Positions 15,301-30,300 are shown, counted from the first letter of the stretch. The stretch: DNA of 64,000 bases from Liolophura sinensis (GCF_032854445.1 NC_088307.1:7314001-7378000), one strand, 5' to 3'. Numbers and translations are program-made. The notes: generated from the sequence alone by a model not told the origin.

Positions 15301-18300
15301 AAATACAACACTCGTGTTGAGTCCTACAATGGTGTTCTCTGTCATCAGTCTGAAAGTCGATTGTAACGGGCAACATTCTGTCAGTCAATGAGTTTGTTAA
15401 CATTCATCCCATATACGACTACAAAGTATTATGTTTGGTCTTTGGGTTACTTGGTTCTAATTCACTATGAATTATTACAGGGATGTATGTGTAAGTTGAA
15501 TGCCTGTTACTCTAGTTGCTACACACTGTCAATGTTAAATGCACATTTAAGTCCAACAAGGTAGTGCTCGTTGCATATTAAAGTGAGACACTCACTGCTG
15601 GAGCTTTGTGTCCATGCTGATACTTGTCGTTCAGGTTACACACGTCACATACAATGTCACAATCACTACACTCTTCATGCCCAATACTACAAGGTAAGAA
15701 TTCAGCCAGTCAGTCAGTCAGTCAGTCAGTCAGACACTCACGGCTGGAGCTTTGTGTCCATGCTGATACTTGTCGTTCAGGTTACACACGTCACATACAA
15801 TGTCACAATCACTACACTCTTCATGCCCAATACTACAAGGTAAGAATTCAGCCAGTCAGTCAGTCAGTCAGTCAGTCAGACACTCACGGCTGGAGCTTTG
15901 TGTCCATGCTGATACTTGTCATTCAGGTTACACACGTCACATACAATGTCACAATCACTACACTCTTCATGCCCAATACTACAAGGTAAGAATTCAGCCA
16001 GTCAGTCAGTCAGTCAGTCAGTCAGACACTCACGGCTGGAGCTTTGTGTCCATGCTGATACTTGTCGTTCAGGTTACACACGTCACACACAATGTCACAA
16101 TCACTACACTCTTCATGCCCAATACTACAAGGTAAGAATTCAGCCAGTCAGTCAGTCAGTCAGTCAGTCAGACACTCACGGCTGGAGCTTTGTGTCCATG
16201 CTGATACTTGTCGTTCAGGTTACACACGTCACATACAATGTCACAATCACTACACTCTTCATGCCCAATACTACAAGGTAAGAATTCAGCCAGTCAGTCA
16301 GTCAGTCAGTCAGTCAGACACTCACGGCTGGAGCTTTGTGTCCATGCTGATACTTGTCGTTCAGGTTACACACGTCACATACAATGTCACAATCACTACA
16401 CTCTTCATGCCCAATACTACAAGGTAAGAATTCAGCCAGTCAGTCAGTCAGTCAGTCAGTCAGACACTCACGGCTGGAGCTTTGTGTCCATGCTGATACT
16501 TGTCATTCAGGTTACACACGTCACATACAATGTCACAATCACTACACTCTTCATGCCCAATACTACAAGGTAAGAATTCAGCCAGTCAGTCAGTCAGTCA
16601 GACACTCACGGCTGGAGCTTTGTGTCCATGCTGATACTTGTCATTCAGGTTACACACGTCACACACAATGTCACAATCACTACACTCTTCATGCCCAATA
16701 CTACAAGGTAAGAATTCAGCCAGTCAGTCAGTCAGTCAGTCAGTCAGACACTCACGGCTGGAGCTTTGTGTCCATGCTGATACTTGTCGTTCAGGTTACA
16801 CACGTCACATACAATGTCACAATCACTACACTCTTCATGCCCAATACTACAAGGTAAGAATTCAGCCAGTCAGTCAGTCAGTCAGTCAGTCAGACACTCA
16901 CGGCTGGAGCTTTGTGTCCATGCTGATACTTGTCGTTCAGGTTACACACGTCACATACAATGTCACAATCACTACACTCTTCATGCCCAATACTACAAGG
17001 TAAGAATTCAGCCAGTCAGTCAGTCAGTCAGTCAGTCAGACACTCACGGCTGGAGCTTTGTGTCCATGCTGATACTTGTCGTTCAGGTTACACACGTCAC
17101 ATACAATGTCACAATCACTACACTCTTCATGCCCAATACTACAAGGTAAGAATTCAGCCAGTCAGTCAGTCAGTCAGTCAGTCAGACACTCACGGCTGGA
17201 GCTTTGTGTCCATGCTGATACTTGTCATTCAGGTTACACACGTCACATACAATGTCACAATCACTACACTCTTCATGCCCAATACTACAAGGTAAGAATT
17301 CAGCCAGTCAGTCAGTCAGTCAGACACTCACTGCTGGAGCTTTGTGTCCATGCTGATACTTGTCGTTCAGGTTACACACGTCACATACAATGTCACAATC
17401 ACTACACTCTTCATGCCCAATACTACAAGGTAAGAATTCAGCCAGTCAGTCAGTCAGTCAGACACTCACTGCTGGAGCTTTGTGTCCATGCTGATACTTG
17501 TCGTTCAGGTTACACACGTCACACACAATGTCACAATCACTACACTCTTCATGCCCAATACTACAAGGTAAGAATTCAGCCAGTCAGTCAGTCAGTCAGT
17601 CAGTCAGACACTCACGGCTGGAGCTTTGTGTCCATGCTGATACTTGTCGTTCAGGTTACACACGTCACATACAATGTCACAATCACTACACTCTTCATGC
17701 CCAATACTACAAGGTAAGAATTCAGCCAGTCAGTCAGTCAGTCAGACACTCACTGCTGGAGCTTTGTGTCCATGCTGATACTTGTCGTTCAGGTTACACA
17801 CGTCACACACAATGTCACAATCACTACACTCTTCATGCCCAATACTACAAGGTAAGAATTCAGCCAGTCAGTCAGTCAGTCAGTCAGTCAGACACTCACG
17901 GCTGGAGCTTTGTGTCCATGATGATACTTGTCATTCAGGTTACACACGTCACACACAATGTCACAATCACTACACTCTTCATGCCCAATACTACAAGGTA
18001 AGAATTCAGCCAGTCAGTCAGTCAGTCAGACACTCACAGCTGGAGTTTGGTGTTCTCACTGAGCAACTGTGTCTTCTCCTTGTTGTGTTTCTCACACCGC
18101 GCCCGGATCTGCGCCGTTGACGCTTCCAGGTCAGCTAGCTGATTCTCGCGCTCCAACAGCTGCACCTTGATCTGCTCCAAGGCGTCTTCTGTGCGCGACG
18201 CTCGCTGTTTTTGTGCCCTGTCAATGGGAGAAGTAACCCCTGACTGACCAATTCGCTGAGTGACTTAACTCAGTTAATAATCACAAAGTTTGTATATGGA

Positions 18301-21300
18301 TGGAGAAGTAAAAATACTCCAGGATGTTCAGATGCTATTTTAGGACAGCCAGGTTAACAAACAGTACAAAATTAGGTATCAAACTTTACATAACATCACA
18401 ATTTCCAAGGACAGTTATTAAACTTTTCTAAGCAGACAAGAGTGAGTGAGTTTTGTGGGTTTAATGTCGCATTTAAAAAAATTTTCAGTCATAAAGACTA
18501 CAAAGGAGTCCTTGTAGTGTATGTAATGTGCCTCCTTGTTGCAGGACGGATTTCCACCCCTCTTTTATCTAGTGCTGCTTTACTGAGGTGATTTACTGAG
18601 GGCAAGAAAGCTGCCCCGCCCGAGCCATTATACTGATACGGTCAACTAGTCATTGCACTATCCCCTTAATGCCGAACGCCAAGCAGGGAAGTCACAACTT
18701 CCTCTTTTAATGTCTTAGGTGTGACTTGACCCAGGATTAATCCTGGATCTACTGTTCCCGACGCGAATGCTCTACCAACTGTGCTAGTGGGGCCGGTCCT
18801 AGGCAGACATGACAGATATCAAACTTTTCCAGTCAAATATCAAACTTTCAAAGGCCGATATAAAACCTTTCAAGGACCATTTTAAAACTTTACATGGTAA
18901 CCTGATGTCTTAATACTACATGTACCTACAAATCCACAAGAATTGAATTCTGCTCTGACATACATTTATTTGACTGAATACTGTTTTATGATGTACTCAA
19001 GATGACTTATACGACAGTGGCCAGCATAATGGTGGGAGAAAACCGGGCAGAGCCCATGGGGAAACCCCAACCATTCGCAGGTTGCTGGGAGACCTTCCCA
19101 TGTACTGCCAGAGAGGAAGTTACTTACAGTGACCGTATTGGTGGGCGGTTTCGGGTCACTGCGCCATGATGTCATGATAACCCCCTCGGCCACGGAGCTC
19201 TCCCCCGCCCCCAAGGATATGCAACTAAATATGGGACTGGTACTATGTGCTTGAACTAGTAATGTTTTATCAGTGATTTAATCTATGAGCTCTACAATAC
19301 TTCTGATACAATACTAGAGTTGTTAATCGTACAAACTGTACCACTGGGTTAAGGGAGCCACGTAAGCACATATAATTTCTTGCCAAATAACACAGTTACA
19401 TGTGCACTCCTATATGAAGGTACACCAAACACAATATACATACAGAAACTCCACAAGTACTTAGGACAACACATTTACACAGGGACTCGTTTTGGCTGAT
19501 ACAAAATCTAGAAGTACACACACTCTACATGTATAGGTCAGAATGTCAGCAGACACCACACATCCGTGGAAAGAGTTAATCAAACTATCACAAAATTACT
19601 GGTTTTTCACACTTAACCTTTAATTAGAAAGTACAACATATTTCATCACCCTGAGGCCTCACTTAATAATATGAATAATGATAGTTTTCTGTCCACCCAT
19701 GACCTCCAATAAGTGACCACTGAGCTCCCATAAGTGACCACTGAGCTCCCATAAGTGACCTGTGACCTCCACTCAACGACTCTTGACATCCCTGATGTGA
19801 ACCTTGAATTCCCATCAAAGACACTTGACATTCTGTCAGTGACCTCTGATCTCTGAGCCCCTCAATGACATCTAAGCCAGCCTGTGACCCTTGATCTCCC
19901 TTAAAAGACCTCTGACCCCTCTGTTTCCCTGACCTCACCTGGTAGCTTTTTTGAGGGCCTCCTTGTCGCGGTCACCCTTATCCCGGGCTGTGGCTAGCAG
20001 TTCTGTCAGATGCTCACACTCGATTCGAGACTGGGCCAGATCACTCTCCAGGCTCTACAACAACAACAGCAACAACTAAAACACCATATCAACAAAGGAA
20101 ACACAACCCTGACATATATGCAGTAACCAAAATGTAGTTGGACACAGGCCCCCATTACAACTTCCGTTTTTCGAGAGGGACGAATGTAATTTTGTGTATT
20201 TTAGGGTGTAAAGTCTTTTTTAGCTGCCAGCCTGCCACTTTTGGTGTACAGCTGCATCCTTGGTATCAAAATGCTGGAAATTGTCTAAAAGCTTTGGGCA
20301 GGTATGAGTTTTACTGATGAAAGTTTGAAATTCTAGGCGAGAGGACACAAGGAGATAGGTGGTGATGAGGCTGCGAGTGACGTCCCGTTGGTGTTGCTAG
20401 GCATCCCCTCCGAGCTGCCAGCATAGAAACGTCTAGATTTTGACAGTCAGCCTATGTCAATATTTTAATGGCTTCTTTCTCACAGGCTGGGTCAGGCATG
20501 TACCAAAGCTTACTGGCCACAGAATGTTTGGCGCTGAGCTACAGCGCTAAACGTTAACATTGTAGCTTATGGAAAATTAATGGGGGCCTGTGGCCAGATC
20601 CTGTCCACTTGTGCCAAAATATGTGATATGTCACTGTGTGCTCAAATTTCGCAGCAGCCTGATAATATTTGGTGAGTACATCTGCAATGTGGTTTGCATT
20701 GACATGGAACTTGATTGAGCAATTTTAAAGCTTTTTAATTCTATATTTCCCCACATATCTGTTTTGTCTAAAAATCAGCTAAAACACTCTGTGGTAGTAT
20801 AGGTGTATGAGCAGGCTGGAACAAACACAGACAACGTTTCATTGTTCCTGGTTTTTTAAATGTCTCTTTTGGGGCTGAAATAGGATAAATAATGCAAAAT
20901 TTGAGTGCTGTGAGTGAAACTGGAGTACGTGGCTGGTAGATAGGGTGTGTGATTAAGGATGGTCAATAAGGCCGTGCATCACAAATAAGGGCCAAGCTTC
21001 ACATAGGTGGATAAAAACACATCAGCAGATTAATTTACTTGGCTAGAGTAGTAGAGAGGGCCAGTGTGCATTTAATACACAAACCAAGTCAGGTTTCGCC
21101 CATGTGTGCCACCATACACTAGGTAAATGTGCATCAAATCAACCTGCAGTCACAAAACATGAAAAACAGGCATCTCTGCTGCAACACTGGCTACTGCCTT
21201 GGGTATAGGCTTAAAGCTGACAAGGTTAATTTTCCTCTTAAAACTTAAAAATAAACCACTGTAGTTGTCATTGCATGTGTGTATTCATTTCTCTGACAAG

Positions 21301-24300
21301 TTACATGTGCACTCATACATTATGTTCGGCGATGGAACAAAAGTAATCAATTTCCAACATCTAGCATACATGTAAGTGTGATCTGTTGGAATATTGCCCT
21401 TGTGAAAATGAGTCTCTGCCCCAAGCAGTTTTTGTTGTTGTATCTGGCCCATGGTGGCATCCACCTCCCTGGGCAGCTGGGATTTTTTTTTTGTTTCTAG
21501 TGTCCTCACACACAAGTTGAGAAAATAGACAGCTACACCTGGCTTTCACATCCTAGTTCAATACGTTTTGAGCTTTCTTCTTGGTTTCCCTCTTTCAACC
21601 TTGTCTCTCAAACATGGCTTCAGTGAACTTTGCCTGATTTATGCATGTATTGAAATAGGATCTACCTGGGTGAGTGGGGTCTGCTGGCCGTTAGGCCTCC
21701 TCAAAGGCCTGACCAATCGGATGCAGTCCTCCACTCCCTTGGCTGACCTAGAATCCCCATTGGTCCAGTACTACGCCATGTCATAGCCCTCCAGCCCCCC
21801 TCTCCTTCATCCATCCCCCTCGGGGAAACTTCCAAGATTTCTCATATATGTATGTACTGGCAGTTTAAATGTCCATTCCTCATGCCCACCCAGGAACACC
21901 CAATGTGGAACCTGATTACGGATGTAATTTCTCACTGATTATTTGAGGATTTCTGTGTTGGTACAGGTTAAAACGGTTCTTTCAAAGGGTTTTATCATGT
22001 GAATCAGTATGTAAAAGGGATACTAGTCTTTTCTTAAGCCCTATCCATGGAAACTGTGCCTATGAGCATTTCTATATCAATTTGATGTTGATCAAATTGG
22101 ACTTTTCTGGAATTTTGAAAATCTGCTTTGGTATCCCCCTGTATCACTGTAGGTCAAATTTTGCACAAAGTTGCCAAAAAGGCATGTCTTATATTTTGTA
22201 AGTGAATTGTCAAATAAATTACCTATCTTTTGATATATATTTTGACACTTTTGGTCGTTAACTATTTTCTAAGTACTACTGTAAACATGAAAATCTACTT
22301 GAAAATCCATAATTTTCTGAAGGTTTGTTATTGGAAAATGTAAAATACGTGATCATTGGAATTTTTTCATTTTTCTTGCAGATATACAAGCTAGCTTTCC
22401 AAAACATTTGATATGGTTGAGATATTTTGAACGGTATGTGCACTACAGAGCTTTGAACTTCGTGCTTGAGAGCGGACAAACAGACACATTTCCAAGATAA
22501 GGGTACCCCAAGTTAAATTCCTCCTACTCCAAAGTTTTTGCATGTATCAAGCCCTAACTTTGTGTGTGAGGTTGAGAGGTGGTAGGAATTATGTGGTGCA
22601 AAAATTATTGATTTTGAAAAAAGTTGGCTGGTGTGATAGGACACAGAGCCCCATTACAACTTCCGTTTTTCGGGAGGGACGAATGTAGTTCTGTGTATTT
22701 TAGAGTGTAAAGTCTTTTTTTGCTGCCAGCCGTTTGGTGTGCAAACGCTTGGGGCTGAGCTACAGCTCTAAACATTAACAATGTCGTTTATGGAAAATTA
22801 ATGGGGGCCTGTGGCCAGTTCGCTTCAAGATTCCAAAAAACAATCCCAATCACACTGCGTAACTTAAATGTAAGCCTGTCAATATGAATGAATCCTGAAA
22901 AGCCATTATAATTGTGAAGAAAGAAATACATGCACTTATTAAAGTTTTGGTGGTTTAAGCTTTGCTCTGGCCGCAGGCAATTAGGTCAGGAGGTTGTCTG
23001 GTACATGGATACATACTAATATGGTTTACGCCATCCATAAACTGCATTTAACCCCAACTGAATACACAAAGTGAGTGTGTGCTGCTTTTTCTTCAAGCAA
23101 ACAGACCTAGAAATAAACGAATTATTGATATCTAAGACAACTTAGTCATATATTGGCGGGGTGGGGTGGGAGATGGGGGGGGGGATATGAAATCTCACAA
23201 AATTTATTTATTTGGAAGCCTGCATGCTTACACCAGCAGGTCCCAAAGGCCCCCACAACACTTAATACAACCTACCCTAATCTGGACGGCCATACGGTTA
23301 CAGTCGCCCTCTTTTGTCCTCAGCTGCTTCTGTAGGTGTGCCCTTGTGGTCTCCAGAGAGCTCTGTAAGCTGGACAAAGCCATATTCTCCTCCTGACAAT
23401 AAACATGTGCAACTGTTACATAGGCCAGAAGGTGACACCAATTACCTTTTGCCTTCTTTTATTTATTTATTTATTTATATATCTGATTAGTGTTTTCACC
23501 AAACTCAAGAATATTTCACTCATACGATGGCGGCCAGCATTATGGTGGAAGGAAACCAAGCAGAGAAAAGAGAAAATCCATGACCATCTGTAGGTTGCTG
23601 AGAGAGCTTGTACGGCTGGAGAGGAAGCCAGCATGAGCTGGATTTGAACTCACAGTGACTGCATTGATCAGAGGATACTGGGTCATTGCACCTCACTTTG
23701 TGTTTTATGAGTGAGCCGACACAAAAAACCCAAAAGTGGACTACAAATAGAACAGAAAGTCGGCCTTTATATTTTGTCCGATCTTGATGTTTTCAGGGTT
23801 TTCCTGTTTTTCAAAGCTTTCCGATCATGTAAATATGTCTTCAACAGGAAAAAGTTCTGTGATAGTCCTACAAATTAGATGAAAGTCAAGTTTTCTTATT
23901 TTATACCCTTCAACAACACGGAAAAAATTCCATTCTTTTTAAATGCATATTTACGACTTATCAACATATTTGTCTGCCTTACCTTCTGGGCGGCAACCTG
24001 TGCCCTTAGATCGTTGCACAGTCTGTCTTTACTGATAAGTTCTGAGCGAAGGCGCTGAAAACAGACAAGTATAATATGACTATTATCACATTACAAGGTA
24101 ACATGCCATGAGGCAACAAATATAAAAATTCAAAATAATTTCTCCAATATGAACAGTTGGTCGTACCACGATCAGCATGACATAATAACAGGATTCTAGC
24201 TGGACTGTTCAAGAAATTCCTTTTTCGTTTTGGTTCTAATATAACTGTAGGTGGCTTAAATCTTTGATATCCTATCCTCTAACTGACAATGGGCCTACAT

Positions 24301-27300
24301 GTAAGGCAACATGAAATGTTTGCAGGATGTTGGTGTGAATTTGTGCCGGTTCTTTGCCTAAATTTATCACTTTATTTATCTGATCGGTGTTTTATGCTGT
24401 GCTCAAAAATACTTTACTTATATGATGACAGCCAGCATTACGGTGGAAGGAGGGAAACCCATGACCATCCGCAGGTTGCTGACAGACCATTTATCAATTT
24501 TAATAGAGCACCACGATAACCACAACACTGACTACATAACAACATGTCTTTTCCTTTATAACACCTGGAGTTATCATGGCTCAAAAAAAGTAGACAGGAG
24601 CTGGGGTCGGTTTTACTAGTCAAGGGCTTACTTAAAGGTGAATAAAACACTCAAATGAAGTATATATCAGATGAAAGACCAATAAACATTGCCCAGGAAA
24701 ATAGTTTGATTTATTTTTTTCAGAATTTTCTCTCTGGTGACCCAGAAGTAATTTTACATCCATACTTTTTGCTTGAAATAGTTTATTTCACGGCCCATTG
24801 GGCAAATGCCTTCACAGATCTATATGTATGTGTATTTAAAAATATGAAATCTTGCAGTTTTTGTGTAAAGTGGCAAAAACGTGATGTGACGTCACTGGTC
24901 TCAATATGACCAGAAAAGGCAACCATACAAGTTTTACCATAAAGTTTTAAATACATTTTACCGATTTGAAAAAATTCTGAAAAAATAAATCCATCTATTT
25001 TTGTGGACAGTGTTTAATGGTCTTTAGTATGACGTATACTTCACGATAGTGTTTTCTCTGCCTTCAACAAATTGCATTTCATGAAACCTTACGCTGGTTT
25101 AACTCAGCACAAGTCCTAACTCAGTAGGTTGTGTGTGTGAAAGAGCAGCTGAGCTCTGTGGGGATATTAACAATGTATGAGGAACAGGTTGAGTCAATCT
25201 GTGTACTAGTTATCTGACACCTGCTTTAACAGCCTAAAGATATGCACCCAAACACCATGAGCAGACCTAAGGAGGCATCAATTGAACAGCTGACTACATG
25301 ACAGTTGGGCTTCACATGTGTTAGGTTTTTGGTGAATTTTCAGGTGATTTTCACTTTGGCTCTACCTGGCATCTTTCATCCCTAAAAATGACCTGCTGTG
25401 TTGTGCTATTGGGGAACTAGCGGTAGGCAGAGGTATGACACAACAATTACGGTTTTACGGTTTTACTTCAAGACAACTGACAAATCAACATCATTTTTTC
25501 TCAGCTCATCGAGCCCTCCTCTCCTCCTCGTCTGAGGTCATGACATTTCACCCCAACTGACTAATGCCTAAGGGCGAGTCTATTTTACAAACATGTGTGA
25601 TAAAGGTTTCATTCACAAGCTATACACTTTTACTATTGTAAAATAGTAAAATCTTACACACACTACAGGTGGCTAATATGTTGATACCTAAGAAAAGAAT
25701 CAGAAAAGCAATCGTACCAGGAGTATAACAGCTGTCACATTTAGCTCATTAAGCATTCTCAGACTCAAAGTTTTGATTTGCCACATAATCCACGTTCCCC
25801 AATGATTCCAGCCTTAAGAATAATATAACTAACACAAAGATGGCTGTAATTTTGTTGAAAGGGATAATTTCCCTGGCACTCCTTCTGGATATGTAGTTCG
25901 TATTAGTGAAGTCATGTACTCAGACATGACTAAGTTTGATGTCATAGACAAAAGTCTTGGAGCCCGCTTTAGAGCACAGGTGGACATATATAACTCTCAT
26001 AACTTTGTCCAACATGAAGGAAATCACCTGAAAAATGACCAAAACATTAAAAAAGCTTTTAAAAAGTTCAAAAAACTTTTGACAGGCTGACAGATGGGTT
26101 TAAAATCTACATGTTTAGTCCCCTGGATACCAGTACAGGGCTAATGATGAGAACTATATAACCTACAATCAATTAACACAAAGAGTAAATCAATTCTTCC
26201 CATACCAACTTTCCTACAGTTATTAAAGGCTAAGTTCAAGGTACATGTACTTGTACGCATGTACGTGTGGTTGAGATGGTTCACGATACAACCAGTTCTA
26301 ACCTTATATCAGCTCTGCAGTCCCAGGAAGTAGTCTGGCTCTCCTTCCGTGTACCATTAAAATTAATGCACAGCTGATCTGACTATAGATGACCAAACCA
26401 CAGGGCTTTAATGATCAAGTGCATGTAATGGGGCCAGGTACTGGCTGTTAGGAGATAGATCTGTCAGTTCAAGAGACCACATGTACATTGCTGGCATCAG
26501 AGAGAGTATTCCTCCAGCAGATATTAAGCTTGTCAGATCATGCCCTGTGGCTGTGTGAGGTAATCTATTATGCATGGGTTACATGTACTGCTCAGGTGTG
26601 ATTACCTGTACTTGTCGTTAATTACCTGTGTGGTTTAAATAGACAATGGCTGGGAGCTGTCCATGGTAGACACAAGCTGACAGTTGGTAAGACAAGACTG
26701 AAGGTCCTGAGGACTTTGGGGGCAGGGATGAAGGTGTTGGGGTGTGGGGTGGGATGGGGGGGGGGGAGGAGAGAGAGAGTCTTTGTCTTGGTTCCATTTA
26801 ATACAGGGATTGGGAATATCACATCAAAAGAGGGACAGATAATAGGAGTCGATTCTATGCAGCCATTTCTACTTTAAAAAATCAAAATTTCAAAAACTTT
26901 TCACAATCCTAGTTTAAAATATCAACTTCTAGTGCCCCAAAACAAGCTCTAGAATTGTATTTGAAATTTTAACTTAGGTAAGAAATGAATTTTTGGAAAT
27001 GGCCTCAGATCACAGAGCCATTTGAAACACAACAGTCAAAATTTGCAAGACAATCTTAGAGACTATCTTTGGGTCCAAGATATTAAAACTCTGGCCACCT
27101 CATACATGTTAAATATGTCACTTTCCATTACCAAAAACTAGGTATTGTGCAAAAGGTTCTAAAAGTCTGACTTTATTTAACAGGTCACAAATGGCTTCGT
27201 GGAATGAGTCCCAGATAATCTAAAAGAGACTGACTTGCTTGTACAGTAGATTCCTGAATAAGACAGAGGAGTAATGTTCAAAAAACACAACAGTTTATTA

Positions 27301-30300
27301 TGGTACAAGGAACTAACACCTTGATAAATATGGTACTGGGACTGGTATTGAAACGCCTCTCATAAATCATCCATGAAACAAGGCAGTGGTTGTCCATGCA
27401 CACAGTCGTTCTAATGCCAATTCCACAAAGCTATTGCAGATTTCAGTACAAAATTTTAAGTTTTAATAAACCTCATCACAATGCCTAGTTTTTAGTAAGG
27501 GAAATTGAAATGTTAACGCATAGATATCTGTAAAAAGATAAGACTGATGAGGTGGGAAAAACATTGTTTTCTTCAGCTCTTCAGCATTTCTTCAACTATT
27601 TTGCGATATTGCTTGTCAGAAATGGTTTTGTGGGATCGACCCGTATCTTCCTAAGCGGAGAAATTAAGATCAAAAAAAAAACAAAAAACATGGAATCTCC
27701 AGGTTCACTTTATAATGACATACACCGAAGCTTTGGTGAATGAGTATAGAATGGGGTGAAACACTGTTTACATGTAGCAGGGTGGCACTTTGGGCTAATT
27801 TGATCCCTCACCCCTAAGTGCTGTTGTTATCATATTAATGCTCAGACAATGTCAGTGATGTTCTCATCTACTACCCAGATGCATATACATGTACAAGTAC
27901 CATATGACAATAAAATCCTACCATTTCACTATTCAGTTTACAAAAAATTAAAAAGGCATTCAAAGCTACTGTAATAAAAACTGCTGAAGGACACATGAAA
28001 AGGAACTATAAAACAAAGATTATGTTTCTAGACCAAATGAAGAAAATTATGCCTTGGAATTGTTGCTAAAAATGTTTATTTTCAGGGGTATTTTTGTAAC
28101 TGTTAATTACCCCTTTATATTATGCACATTTTCCGTAAACGATTAGAGTTTTGTACTCTAATCTGTACACTAATGCTGCATTTCTCCCTATGGCCAGCTT
28201 AGCTGCCCCTCCGCACCCCTACACCTGCCCTGTTCACCACACCCCTGCCCCCATTCGCCCAGACCTGTTCAGTCTATCCCCAACAGAGTTCTTTTTAAAC
28301 AGGGATCATCGTCGGCGCCAGAGCTGCAAGCTACATGTACATGTATTCCCTGACTGACCAGAAGGGCATTAAGAAAACTTTACTCTGAAGCCATTTTTAC
28401 CTCCCAAAATGAAAGCTGAAAAATTTGTTTGTACCGCTATGTTATTTATTACACGCGACAATCTGCACATTAAGAAATAAAACCAAAGCGTTTCATGTAA
28501 CTTTTAATTTTCTCAGTTTCTAAATGATAGAGACTACATGTTATTTTTTCCCTCTTAAAATATTCACAAAGCAAAATCCACTTTTTTTCATTGCTATTTT
28601 GTTGACAACATTATCTTGTTTGAGTGCAAGAACTTCCACACCAACATACATGACCTCATGGCATTGAATGGATCTGAATGAAGAAACTGAGCAGTACTGT
28701 GTGGAAGATGCTGGGCACTGTGTGTCTCATCTTGTGGGTTAATCAGGAATTTACATGGACCAAATGTACTTGTACACCAGTTCTTTGAGCACTTATTTTG
28801 CTATGTAGTCTAAGTTTACACAGTACAGAGCATCTATGAGCCTTGTAGTACAACTGGTACTTCCATTCTCCAGTACCATGTAGTTCTGAGTCACACAATA
28901 ATGTGCATCTATGAGCCTTATAGTGCTACTGCTACTTCCACTCTCCAGTACCATGTAGTTTTGAGTCACACAATAATGTACATCTATGAGCCTTGTAGTA
29001 CAACTGCTACTTCCACTCTCCAGTACCAAGTAGTTCTGAGTCACACAATAATGTGCATCTATGAGCCTTGTAGTACTCCTGGTACTTCCACTCTCCAGTA
29101 CCATGTAGTTTTGAGTCACACAATAATGTGCATCTATGAGCCTTGTAGTACAACTGCTACTTCCACTCTCCAGTACCATGTAGTTTTGAGTCACACAATA
29201 ATGTGCATCTATGAGCCTTGTAGTACAACTGCTACTTTCACTCTCCAGTACCAAGTAGTTCTGAGTCACACAATAATGTGCATCTATGAGCCTTGTAGTA
29301 CTCCTGGTACTTCCACTCTCCAGTACCATGTAGTTTTGAGTCACACAATAATGTGCATCTATGAGCCTTGTAGTACAACTGCTACTTCCACTCTCCAGTA
29401 CCAAGTAGTTCTGAGTCACACAATAATGTGCATCTATGAGCCTTGTAGTACTCCTGGTACTTCCACTCTCCAGTACCATGTAGTTCTGAGTCACACAATA
29501 ATGTGCATCTATGAGCCTTGTAGTACAACTGCTACTTTCACTCTCCAGTGCCATGTAGTTTTGAGTCACACAATAATGTGCATCTATGAGCCTTGCAGTA
29601 CAACTGCTACTTCCACTCTCCAGTACCATGTAGTTTTGAGTCACACAATAATGTGCATCTATGAGCCTTGTAGTACAACTGGTACTTCCACTGTCCAGTA
29701 CCATGTAGTTCTGAGTCACACAATAATGTGCATCTATGAGCCTTGTGGTACAACTGGTACTTCCACTCTCCCGTACCATGTAGTTTTGAGTCAAACAAAA
29801 ATGTGCATCTATGAGCCTTGTAGTACAACTGCTACTTCCACTCTCCAGTACCATGTAGTTTTGAGTCACACAATAATGTGCAGGAGTCATGCAGTTACCC
29901 TAATTCCTCAGCCTTTCCGCATGAAATAGCATCTGTCAGTGCAATTTAGGCACATTTTTCACTTGATTTTGGAGACAAACCTACATTGGTTGAAGAGTTT
30001 TTAGAGGGTTTTGCAAAAAAATATAATTTTATCAGCATAGACAGAATAAGACCTTCAGAATATGCTTGAAGAAACACTTTGCAATTGTGCAAAGAGGTTG
30101 AAGAATTACAGTACTGCACAGTGCCACAGGGTTTAGAATACTCTCTCTCTACAACACAAAATGTCATTTTTAAGTGGAGCTACCTCCATTTCTTAAATAC
30201 TACTGTTATGTTTGGTGTTGGGGTTAAAAGGTCATTCAGGCAGAATCTGAATTTGTGAGGAAAGTTATGCTGTGTACATTATTTGTCTTCCCCTCACCTC

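Noticed and set aside
15577-18030. CRISPR-like array of regular repeats
   Set aside because: Whole 146-bp units are identical; there are no unique spacers, and the context is an animal intron.
15571-18120. Series of long overlapping plus-strand frames (SFRLHTSHTMSQ-type repeats)
   Set aside because: They arise from the 146-bp repeat antisense to ODF2, shift frame in each unit through the CAGT tract, and have no domain or context.
24501-28800. Missing ODF2 exon in the long intron
   Set aside because: The exons at 23983 and 30298 join in phase and their products align continuously with vertebrate ODF2, so no exon is required here.
28793-29929. 365-codon minus and 342-codon plus reading frames
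   Set aside because: Both are products of a 75-bp tandem repeat whose length is a multiple of three; no domain, no splice link to ODF2 exons.
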